Of a DNA stretch of 5,143 nt, positions 1 to 5,143 are shown piece by piece. The number at the start of each line of letters is the position of its first letter. Within the stretch, counting starts at the first letter, position 1. The stretch comes from Accumulibacter sp. Its GTDB lineage: Bacteria; Pseudomonadota; Gammaproteobacteria; Burkholderiales; Rhodocyclaceae. Below the pieces are notes generated by a model. It had not been told where the DNA came from and did not search any database. It saw nothing but the letters and a program-made list of their open reading frames with translations. The stretch spans positions 1 to 5,143 of the forward strand of contig JAISNE010000435.1 of the NCBI GenBank assembly GCA_031276375.1. Reading direction: 5' to 3'. The translations under genes and the position numbers were made by a program.

Positions 1-1010
1 GGGAGCGGTTCGAACAGGATTTCGGTGGCGACCTGTACGAAAGCGCTGCCGTCGTTGTCGACGTGGCGGATTTTAACCGGCAGCAGGCGATATTCGTAAG
101 CCAGCCAGATTTCCGTGACGTTCTCGCCGGGCGCGCGCAGGTGGCGCGTGCCGAGGACGCCCAGCGGAATCTCGATGCGCTCGTCGCCCAAGTTTTCCAG
201 ACGGTATACGCTGTATTTCTTGCCGGTGGCGAGCGGCATCGAAGCCGCCTGGCCGGGGGGAATATCCAGGAAACCGAGCTGGTAGTAGAACGAGAGAAGG
301 TCCTGCGCTCCCGGATCGAGCGCGTGATCGCGGTCGCTGCTCACGCGCACCTTCATCGCTTCCCAGTCGAACAGGGCGCGCTCCCTGGCCTTCTTCCCCG
401 AACGCATGATCCCGAAGGCTTCCGGCTGCAAGCCGTCGCCGGAAATCCGTCCGATGCTTTCCATGGCGATATCCACCGAGCGGACGAGCCACGCCAGTCC
501 GGTCGTTTCGACCGTTGACACCAAGCGATAGCGCCCCGCTTCGAAGCTCCATTCCTGGAACGCGGCGCCGACCTCAAAACCCGAGTCGCCCATGTCCACC
601 CGGAAGCGGATGCGTCCGCGCGGCGGCAGGCGCCCGGCCGAAACGTCCGGCGCGGCCGCGGGAACGGCTTCGTTTTCGGCCACCGGCTCCGACATCGCCT
701 CCGGCATCGACGGCGTAAGCGGCTCCGCCACGGAAACCGGGGGCGCGGGCACGACCGGCGCCGCGACCACCCTGGGCTTTCGCGGCAAGGAATGCTTCGG
801 CACGGGCGGCTTTTTTTTCGCTTCCGGAGGCGTTGCGCGGGGGGAGGACGCCGCGGGCGGCGGTTTCGGCGGCGCGGGCCGGAGTTCCACGGCCAGGGGA
901 CGCGCCTTGGGTTCGGACGCCGGATCGATTTCCGGCAGGAACAACGCGGCCAGATGCAGCCCCAGCGAGATGACGAAAGCGACGCGCAACGCGGCGGGCA
1001 GGCGGCTCAT
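1..1010 (-). CDS. DUF3108 domain-containing envelope protein, C-terminus cut by window edge
   Basis: The minus-strand frame opens at ATG 1008-1010 and stays open to base 1, giving 336 complete residues. The N-terminus (about residues 4-25) is one hydrophobic segment preceded by arginines, consistent with a membrane anchor or uncleaved signal. Residues about 28-125 are very rich in proline, alanine and valine with scattered K/R/E, a TonB-like periplasm-spanning linker. The rest (about 128-336) is a globular beta-rich region. It matches what I know of DUF3108 proteins: an RIRFRVDMG-type first strand, a conserved LLSFYYQLG segment near residues 253-261, and a C-terminal ending in TEILFE. The start lies 4 bases after the purN stop, with AAGG just upstream, so the gene is probably translated from the purN message. 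purN followed by a DUF3108 gene is a familiar betaproteobacterial arrangement. The biochemical function of the family is unknown; an envelope location is inferred. Only a few C-terminal residues are probably missing. Confidence 0.85.
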   Translation of the reverse strand, partial: MSRLPAALRVAFVISLGLHLAALFLPEIDPASEPKARPLAVELRPAPPKPPPAASSPRATPPEAKKKPPVPKHSLPRKPRVVAAPVVPAPPVSVAEPLTPSMPEAMSEPVAENEAVPAAAPDVSAGRLPPRGRIRFRVDMGDSGFEVGAAFQEWSFEAGRYRLVSTVETTGLAWLVRSVDIAMESIGRISGDGLQPEAFGIMRSGKKARERALFDWEAMKVRVSSDRDHALDPGAQDLLSFYYQLGFLDIPPGQAASMPLATGKKYSVYRLENLGDERIEIPLGVLGTRHLRAPGENVTEIWLAYEYRLLPVKIRHVDNDGSAFVQVATEILFEPL

Positions 1011-1014
1011 GCCC

Positions 1015-1671
1015 TTACCCGCGCGCGGAAACCCGCGGGGAAACCAGGCTCGCGCCTCCCTCCTGCGCCGCGTCCAGCGCCACGCGAGCGCCGATGAGCC
1101 GCAGGCGGTCCTCGGCGAACCAGCGGATGGCTTGCGGATAAAGGCGGTGTTCCTGCGCCAGCACGCGCGCCGCCAGGCTGTCCGCGTCGTCGCCGTCGAG
1201 CACCGGAACGGCGGCCTGCGCGATGATCGGCCCGTGATCGAGCGCCGGGGTGACGAAATGCACCGTGCAACCATGCACGCGCACGCCCGCGTCGAGCGCG
1301 CGCTGATGGGTGTGCAGGCCCGGAAACGCCGGCAGCAGCGACGGATGAATGTTGATCAGGCGGCCGGCGTAGCGCGCGACGAAATCATCGCCGAGGATGC
1401 GCATGAACCCCGCGAGCGCGACGATATCCGGAGCCCAGGCGTCGATCGCTTCGGCCAGGGCCGCGTCGAACGCTTCCCGCCGCGGATGGCGCGCATGGTC
1501 GACGGCCCGCGCCGGAATGCCGCGCCTTGCGGCGATTTCGAGTCCGGGCGCGCCGGGACGGTTGGAGAGCACCCCGGCCACGCGGACGGGAAGCGCCCCG
1601 TCGGCCGCGGCGTCGATCAGCGCGGCCATGTTGCTGCCGCGTCCGGAAATGAGGATGACCACGGATTTCAT
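1015..1671 (-). CDS. purN: Phosphoribosylglycinamide formyltransferase (GAR transformylase)
   Basis: This 218-residue cytosolic enzyme transfers the formyl group of 10-formyltetrahydrofolate to GAR, giving FGAR in the third step of de novo purine synthesis. It starts with MKSVVILISGRGSNM, the family's N-terminal strand and phosphate-binding SGRGSN loop (residues 9-14). GFMRIL (88-93) precedes INIHPSLLPAFPG (106-118), which holds the expected catalytic Asn107 and His109. The conserved Asp is Asp145 in the TPALDHGPII segment, preceded by VHGCTVHFV (132-140). Length is close to the E. coli enzyme (about 212). The ATG at 1669-1671 overlaps the TGA of the upstream lipoprotein gene (ATGA), suggesting translational coupling; GGGAA upstream may serve as a weak ribosome binding site. 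The frame is open far upstream of this ATG, but that extension is antisense-shadow sequence without family similarity. In many bacteria purN is paired with purM; here no purM is adjacent within the window. Confidence 0.97.
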   Translation of the reverse strand: MKSVVILISGRGSNMAALIDAAADGALPVRVAGVLSNRPGAPGLEIAARRGIPARAVDHARHPRREAFDAALAEAIDAWAPDIVALAGFMRILGDDFVARYAGRLINIHPSLLPAFPGLHTHQRALDAGVRVHGCTVHFVTPALDHGPIIAQAAVPVLDGDDADSLAARVLAQEHRLYPQAIRWFAEDRLRLIGARVALDAAQEGGASLVSPRVSARG

Positions 1672-2390
1672 CGGATTCCCAGCGCGCCGACCGGCAAGAA
1701 AACCGCCGTCGCGATGCTTTGAGTCAGCCGGGTGATGGAACGGCCGCGCCGGTCGGCCACGATCCTGGCAAGAAAATCCAGCAAACCGATGACGCGGCCG
1801 AATTCGCGCTCGAAGCTCAGATTCGGGCCGGCCCAATCGAGTTCGTTGGACAGCAGCAGCGCCTGCCCGTTCGCGCCGCGCGTCGACGACATTTTCCACA
1901 CGGCGATTTCGACGTTGCGGGCGCAGTTGTAAAGCTTCTGCTCGTCGAGATTGTCCAGCACGTAAAAATCGTCCTTGTGCTCGAACGCCGCGTCGACCAT
2001 GCCGATCAATCCGGCCATCACGGCCAGCACGCGATCGCCCGTGTACTCGGCGCTGAACGCATGCAGCGCGGCGGCGCCCTCGCGGCGCCCGTCCAGTTCC
2101 GGGAAATCGTCCTTGCCGGAAAACAGGCGATCCAGCGCGGCATCGAGACCGGGCTGCCCGGCCTTCTTCCACTCGGCCGGATTCCGCCGGTAAAGCTTTT
2201 CCGCCACCCGGCGCAAAGCCGCCATCACCTCGGCGCGGTTGGCGTCGACCACCCGGTCGATTTCCGTCTTGGCCAGATAGCGCGGATCGAAGCGCGTTTC
2301 CGCCCGCCCGCCGGCATCGACACTGGTCGCGCATCCGTCGAGCGCGAAAAGCGTCAGGAAAAACAGGAAGACAGCGGTGGCTTTCGGCAT
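1668..2390 (-). CDS. Predicted outer-membrane lipoprotein of unknown function
   Basis: I do not recognise a named family. From ATG 2388-2390 the product has 240 residues. It begins MPK, then a hydrophobic stretch (about residues 5-17), then LDGC with Cys20, a plausible lipobox for signal peptidase II (Asp at the -2 position is less usual). The residue after Cys is Ala, not Asp, so sorting to the outer membrane would be expected. The mature part is mostly helical-looking and charged (RYLAKTEIDRVVDANRAEV near the start). It contains a hydrophobic AVMAGLIGMVDAAF segment, then a conserved-looking core around LYNCARNVEIAVWKMSS, and ends in a hydrophobic TAVFLPVGALG tail. A TTG start at 2426 would add 12 residues ahead of the signal peptide and overlap the grxD stop. 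I prefer the ATG because the signal peptide then starts normally. The gap to grxD is 32 bases, and the stop overlaps the purN start by 4 bases, so it sits inside the operon. Its role is unknown. Confidence 0.82.
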   Translation of the reverse strand: MPKATAVFLFFLTLFALDGCATSVDAGGRAETRFDPRYLAKTEIDRVVDANRAEVMAALRRVAEKLYRRNPAEWKKAGQPGLDAALDRLFSGKDDFPELDGRREGAAALHAFSAEYTGDRVLAVMAGLIGMVDAAFEHKDDFYVLDNLDEQKLYNCARNVEIAVWKMSSTRGANGQALLLSNELDWAGPNLSFEREFGRVIGLLDFLARIVADRRGRSITRLTQSIATAVFLPVGALGIR

Positions 2391-2422
2391 GCCGGGATGA
2401 GCGCCCAACGTCGCCGGGAGCC

Positions 2423-2746
2423 TCAATCCGGCGCCGCGAGGCCGGCGAGCAGCTGCTGCAATTCACCGCTCTCGTACATCTCGCGCATGATGTCGCAGCC
2501 GCCGATGAACTCGCCGCGGATATAGAGCTGCGGAATCGTCGGCCAGTCGGAAAAAATCTTGATTCCCTCGCGGATTTCCGGCTCCTCGAGCACGTCGACG
2601 CTGAAAAACAGCGGCAGATTGCAAGCCTGCAAAATCCGTACCGCCGCCGCCGAAAAGCCGCACATCGGCACGCGCGGCGTCCCCTTCATGTAAAGCACCA
2701 CCGGGTGGCCGCTCACCTGCTCCTTGATGATTTCATGCATGTCCAT
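2423..2746 (-). CDS. grxD: Monothiol glutaredoxin, CGFS type (Grx4 family)
   Basis: This 107-residue cytosolic protein belongs to the class II glutaredoxins, which bind a glutathione-ligated [2Fe-2S] cluster, often with BolA partners, and move clusters to target proteins. The signature is complete: the active-site segment KGTPRVPMCGFS (residues 21-32) has the single cysteine Cys29. WPTIPQLY (68-75) carries the cis-proline of the thioredoxin fold and the glutathione-binding surface. GEFIGGCDI (78-86) is the GG-C-D glutathione motif. Length fits the single-domain bacterial form (about 105-115). The ATG at 2744-2746 is chosen; a second ATG two codons on is an equal alternative. AGGGA about ten bases upstream may serve as ribosome binding site. 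It lies 40 bases after prmC; grxD next to prmC or prfA is common in Betaproteobacteria. Assignment by motif is secure; physiological partners are inferred from the family. Confidence 0.96.
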   Translation of the reverse strand: MDMHEIIKEQVSGHPVVLYMKGTPRVPMCGFSAAAVRILQACNLPLFFSVDVLEEPEIREGIKIFSDWPTIPQLYIRGEFIGGCDIMREMYESGELQQLLAGLAAPD

Positions 2747-2760
2747 GAGAACAAATCCCT

Positions 2761-2795
2761 AAAAAAAGAAAACCTTCCGCCGCCCGTCACCGGGC
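2761..2795 (-). terminator. Weak hairpin plus T-tract between prmC and grxD
   Basis: On the minus strand the last bases of prmC form a 5-bp GC stem (GCCCG/CGGGC, bases 2782-2795) with a GTGA tetraloop that contains the stop codon. About 9 bases later comes a T-rich run (TTTTCTTTTTTT, 2761-2772). The spacer is too long for a textbook intrinsic terminator, so this may be a leaky attenuator that lowers grxD read-through, or chance. Confidence 0.22.
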
Positions 2796-3665
2796 CTGGG
2801 CATCCATCCCGGCGGGCATCGCCGGCCGCCGGCCGCCGCTGACCCGCTCGATTCCCGCCTCGTCCCGCCAGGAAGCCACCTCCCGGAACCCGGCCTGACC
2901 CAACAGTTTACGCACTTCAAGCGCCTGATCATAGCCGTGTTCCAGCAACAGCCAGCCCTCCGCTTCCAGATGCCACGCCGCCGCGGCGACGACACGGCGG
3001 ATACAGCCCAGGCCGTCGCCGCCCGCGACACCGTCGGAAAGCGCGCCGCGCGGCTCGAACGGCAGACCGTCCAGCGCGAGGTGCGGATCGCCGTCGGCCA
3101 CGTAGGGCGGATTGGACACGATCAGATCGAAGCGATCATCGCCGAGCGGCGCGCACCAGTCGCCCTCCAGGAAACGCACCGCGACGCCGTGCCGCGCCGC
3201 GTTGGCCCGCGCCACGTCGAGCGCGGCGGCGGACACGTCGGTCGCCGTCACCTCGGCCCGCGGGCAGCGGCGCGCAAGCAGGACGGCCACGACGCCGGAA
3301 CCGGCGCCGAGATCGACGATGCGCGGCCGGCCCGGCCCATCCATCGCCCGCGCGCGTTCCACCGCCAGATCGACGATGAGTTCCGTCTCGGGACGCGGAA
3401 TCAGCACGGCGGGACCGACCGCGAACTCCAGGCCGCAAAACCAGGCGCTGCCAACGAGATAAGCGAGCGGCTCGCCCGCCGCCCGGCGCTCGACGAGACC
3501 GGCGAAACGCGACGCCTGATCGCCGCTCATCGCGCGTTCGGGATGCGCGATGAGATCGGCGTGCGCGCAGCCGCAAACGTGTTCCAGCAACAGACGCGCG
3601 TCGCGCCGCCCAACGCGCCGGGCCGCCCGCCGCCAAGCCTCGCCCATCAGCGGAATTTCATCCAT
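2787..3665 (-). CDS. prmC: Peptide chain release factor N5-glutamine methyltransferase
   Basis: PrmC (HemK) uses S-adenosylmethionine to methylate the glutamine of the GGQ loop in release factors RF1 and RF2, which supports efficient translation termination. The 292-residue product has the family's two parts. The small helical N-terminal domain ends with GEPLAYLVGSAWFCGLEF (64-81), followed by LIPRPETELIVD (88-99). The methyltransferase domain has the SAM-binding VDLGAGSGVVAV (117-128), an acidic ATD (141-143) after the next strand, and the catalytic NPPYV (185-189), which binds the target glutamine. EPRGALSDG (204-212) and LEHGYDQ (241-247) are also typical. The usual GIERV end is at 271-275, and about 12 extra residues follow. 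The frame remains open up to 3806, but only from ATG 3663-3665 does the sequence look like this family; the Met seven residues in is an alternative start. prmC usually follows prfA, which is not seen here. Confidence 0.96.
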   Translation of the reverse strand: MDEIPLMGEAWRRAARRVGRRDARLLLEHVCGCAHADLIAHPERAMSGDQASRFAGLVERRAAGEPLAYLVGSAWFCGLEFAVGPAVLIPRPETELIVDLAVERARAMDGPGRPRIVDLGAGSGVVAVLLARRCPRAEVTATDVSAAALDVARANAARHGVAVRFLEGDWCAPLGDDRFDLIVSNPPYVADGDPHLALDGLPFEPRGALSDGVAGGDGLGCIRRVVAAAAWHLEAEGWLLLEHGYDQALEVRKLLGQAGFREVASWRDEAGIERVSGGRRPAMPAGMDAQAR

Positions 3666-3850
3666 GGCAGCCCAAAAAATGAGACATGAAACCCGTTCGC
3701 ATCCGGCCTTCCGTCCATCGACCTTCGCATCGCCCTGAAGGACGGGGTTTCGACCGAAATCGGTTTTTCGATGAATCCGCGACGGAGACGATCCCTTGCC
3801 TGACACGTCTTGTCCGCGCGGATTTTCATCGTTCGCCCAACATCCTCATT
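3666..3850. other. Intergenic stretch upstream of prmC
   Basis: About 185 bases separate prmC from the nearest upstream ORF. Short frames cross it on the minus strand (starts at 3806 and 3829), but neither product resembles a protein I know and both run into the prmC coding region. On the minus strand bases 3722-3745 can fold into a modest leader hairpin: CCTTC/GAAGG (3737-3741 with 3722-3726), with CCGT/ACGG pairing outside it. A TAAAAT hexamer at 3848-3853 resembles a -10 box, but no good -35 lies 15-18 bases upstream. If the operon has its own promoter after the upstream insertion, it should be in or near this stretch; I cannot pin it down. Confidence 0.4.
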
Positions 3851-4003
3851 TTACCTTTCTTCGTAAACCAACTCCGTATAGCGGCTATTGGGATTGCGGC
3901 ATAGGTGTCGCGGGGAATAATGCTCAAGGGGATCGAGCATGGCGAAGAGCATGAAGACGCCTTCAAGCAGCGCGGGCAGGGTGACGGGACGGGAAGGCTT
4001 CAT
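3851..4003 (-). CDS. Small hypothetical ORF (50 aa) next to the phage fragment
   Basis: ATG 4001-4003 opens a 50-codon minus-strand frame ending at TAA 3851-3853. The product starts MKPSRPVTLPALLEG, has a hydrophobic GVFMLFAML patch (about 15-23), then LEHYSPRH and a polar end TELVYEER. The frame is also open upstream to 4105 (84 codons in all) without another ATG, so it may be the 3' end of a longer broken gene. The sequence reads like protein rather than shadow, with balanced composition and few low-complexity runs, but I recognise no family. It overlaps the 3' end of the phage-type ORF in another frame. The opposite strand is also open here (3905-4120). A real small gene, a remnant, and chance openness are all possible. 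Confidence 0.33.
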   Translation of the reverse strand: MKPSRPVTLPALLEGVFMLFAMLDPLEHYSPRHLCRNPNSRYTELVYEER

Positions 4004-5143
4004 TTGGCGTCCGGACAGGCGCACGAGAAAGTCCTGGGGTTGCCTGACCGCCTCGCCTCGCTCGCGGGCGAGGCGCCAGACAAGAAGGCAGGCGTGAGTT
4101 GCTTTTCAGCAATCGCTTGAAGAAGACGCCTCCGCTTTCCTGTTGGCCCGCGTGCTCGGTCCGGCGACCGACTGAGACCATCCGTCCGCCCATCATGGTC
4201 CCCAGGGCCAGAAAAGCCAGTGCGCATAGGTCGGGGTGAGTGAAGCGAACGCCGACTTTCCATATTTCCTCGTTCGGATTCTGCCTGGCCATCAGATAGA
4301 GCATTTTGGCGACGCGGTTTTTCTCTCCTCGCGTGATCGCGGCTTCTCGCTGCATGGCGATGTGCCCAAGGATGTGCGTCACTTTTTCATTCGATCCCGT
4401 GCGCGCCTTCGATTCCTGGCCGCGTACCGAAAATCCGCTTCCTATCGGATGGCTCACGCTGTCCGGGTGCGCTTCGTCACGATGCAGGGGGATGTAGTAT
4501 TTGTAGGTCGCGCGCCATTCGTCCAGTTCCTGGCGGCTCATCAGGCCATAGCTTTCCAGCGTGACCAGCGTTTTCTCTTGGATCGCGTCGACCATCGCGG
4601 CCAGCTTTTCGAGCCTGGCGCGTTTTTCCGACGTCAGACCGTCCATGAACTTCCTGGCCTCGGCGTTGGACATCCCGGAAAGCGCGTGACGCTCTTCCTC
4701 CGTCCCGTCGAAGGCCTGCGCTTTCTTCCATTTGGAAAGTTCGGCGCGTTCCTTCTGGAGGGCTTTGTCCAGCGATGCCGTGGCCGCGCCGGTGGCCTCG
4801 GCGTGCCCGCGTCGTTTTTCCAGTTCCCTGACTTTCCCCTCGGCTTCCTCGATGTGGGCGTCGATCTCCTTCTGGCTCGGGTTTCGCCTGGCCATCTCCG
4901 CGTTGGCTTCCGGCGCGTGCCGGGCGTGCAGGTAGTGCTCGAACTCTTCCGTCCCGATCTTCGACATATTCATCCGGGTGAGCAGGGGTCTGAGTTCTTC
5001 TTCCAGGAACTTCCTCGACCGGGTGGCCGCGCGCCCGTGGTAGAGTTCTTCGCCTATGTAGGCGTCCGAGATATCGGATAACTCTCCGCTCATCTTCTGG
5101 ATGTGCTGGCGTATCCGCTTGAGGTCGACGTATTTGTCCTGGA
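3963..5143 (-). CDS. PLxRFG-like phage/mobile-element giant protein, internal fragment with foreign tail
   Basis: The frame is open from the right edge, so the true start is outside; an internal ATG at 5091-5093 should not be taken as the start. The visible 392 residues begin QDKYVDLKRI. Residue numbers below count from that internal Met. SDAYIGEELYHGRAATR occupies 7-23. A highly charged helical, probably coiled-coil region (about 75-125, many E/K/R) follows, then YYIPLHRDEAHPDSVSHP (199-216) and TGSNEKVTHILGHIAMQRE (232-250). These resemble the large PLxRFG-type polyproteins of prophages and integrative elements in Betaproteobacteria, often thousands of residues long and thought to be virion- or DNA-transfer-associated; the exact function is unsettled. 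Similarity appears to stop at WKV (278-280, base 4254). The last 96 residues become Arg/Pro-rich with no family character (APRPRARRGG), pointing to read-through into unrelated DNA. A degraded fragment is more likely than a working protein. Confidence 0.7.
   Translation of the reverse strand, partial: QDKYVDLKRIRQHIQKMSGELSDISDAYIGEELYHGRAATRSRKFLEEELRPLLTRMNMSKIGTEEFEHYLHARHAPEANAEMARRNPSQKEIDAHIEEAEGKVRELEKRRGHAEATGAATASLDKALQKERAELSKWKKAQAFDGTEEERHALSGMSNAEARKFMDGLTSEKRARLEKLAAMVDAIQEKTLVTLESYGLMSRQELDEWRATYKYYIPLHRDEAHPDSVSHPIGSGFSVRGQESKARTGSNEKVTHILGHIAMQREAAITRGEKNRVAKMLYLMARQNPNEEIWKVGVRFTHPDLCALAFLALGTMMGGRMVSVGRRTEHAGQQESGGVFFKRLLKSNSRLPSCLAPRPRARRGGQATPGLSRAPVRTPNEAFPSRHPARAA
4054..4075. 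repeat. GC-rich inverted repeat (hairpin)
   Basis: CGCCTCGC at 4054-4061 and GCGAGGCG at 4068-4075 are perfect reverse complements separated by 6 bases (TCGCGG). No T-run follows on either strand, so it is not an intrinsic terminator. It lies inside the unexplained segment that replaces the end of the phage-type gene. It could be the core of a repetitive palindromic element or simply a product of high GC. Confidence 0.45.

Larger units (their letters stand above)
3851..4253. other. Possible inserted or rearranged segment truncating the phage gene
   Basis: From about 4253 leftwards the phage-family sequence is replaced by DNA that is open in several overlapping frames: the 96-codon tail of the phage ORF, a minus-strand frame to 4000 and the 84-codon minus-strand frame ending at 3851, plus an antisense frame on the plus strand (3905-4120). 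Near its middle is a strong hairpin with an 8-bp stem (CGCCTCGC 4054-4061 with GCGAGGCG 4068-4075, 6-base loop). I see no clear terminal inverted repeats, no target-site duplication and no transposase, so its nature (dispersed repeat, remnant gene, or deletion scar) is not settled. The limits given are approximate. Confidence 0.35.

Noticed and set aside
592..1722. Long plus-strand ORF of 376 codons
   Set aside because: It lies antisense to the DUF3108 and purN genes, both of which have convincing proteins. Its product is low-complexity Gly/Ala/Arg sequence, typical of a shadow frame in high-GC DNA.
1015..2466. A 483-codon minus-strand ORF covering purN with a long N-terminal extension
   Set aside because: Only residues from MKSVVILISG onward (start 1671) match GAR transformylase. 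The extension is Arg-rich shadow sequence of the lipoprotein gene in another frame.
2937..3689. Plus-strand ORF of 250 codons opposite prmC
   Set aside because: Antisense shadow: the minus strand encodes a complete set of PrmC motifs, while this product has no recognisable domain and is rich in Arg and His.
3753..3768. ACCG-AAAT-CGGT followed by T5 on the plus strand, considered as an intrinsic terminator
   Set aside because: The stem is only 4 bp with weak GC content and no plus-strand gene precedes it.
3899..4231. 8-base direct repeat GCATAGGT at 3899-3906 and 4224-4231, considered as a target-site duplication or element ends
   Set aside because: The copies lie inside, not at, the inferred ends of the odd segment, similarity does not extend cleanly, and an 8-mer repeated within 330 bases is weak evidence.
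3851..4254. Diversity-generating retroelement or integron attC site in the odd segment
   Set aside because: There is no reverse transcriptase, no template/variable repeat pair and no attC core motifs; only one simple hairpin is present.
4236..5081. Plus-strand ORF of 281 codons opposite the phage-type gene
   Set aside because: Product rich in Phe/Leu/Arg/Val with no domain, mirror of the charged helical minus-strand protein; a shadow.

Overview
The window is GC-rich and every gene I can support lies on the minus strand. The gene set (prmC, a CGFS monothiol glutaredoxin, a small lipoprotein, purN, a DUF3108 protein) and its order fit a betaproteobacterial chromosome. The class assignment is an inference from gene order and sequence flavour. 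No rRNA or other marker is present to name a genus.

Read in the direction of transcription (right to left), the layout has two parts. The first part, 5143 to about 3666, is accessory DNA. It begins with an internal piece of a very large phage/mobile-element protein of the PLxRFG-like type, entering from outside the window and recognisable as far as about 4254. There the phage-like sequence stops, and the frame runs on into 96 residues of unrelated, low-credibility sequence ending at 3963. A small ORF (3851-4003) follows, then about 185 bases of intergenic DNA. The region looks like a decayed prophage or integrated-element remnant with a second sequence spliced onto it.

The second part, 3665 to 1, is a compact housekeeping operon: prmC (release-factor glutamine methyltransferase), 40 bases, grxD (Fe-S cluster glutaredoxin), a 32-base gap, a predicted lipoprotein of unknown function, a 4-base ATGA overlap, purN (GAR formyltransferase, purine synthesis), 4 bases, and a DUF3108 protein that runs off the left edge just before its expected end. 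The tight spacing indicates co-transcription. The products join translation termination, iron-sulfur/redox homeostasis and purine synthesis, a neighbourhood set by conserved gene order rather than one pathway.

The most notable point is the boundary. In many proteobacteria prmC lies directly behind prfA (often hemA-prfA-prmC), but here the phage-type fragment occupies that upstream position. No CRISPR array, tRNA, rRNA, transposase or complete mobile element is visible. I did not find a convincing new biological system; the unexplained items are the chimeric tail at 3851-4253 and the lipoprotein at 1668-2390.
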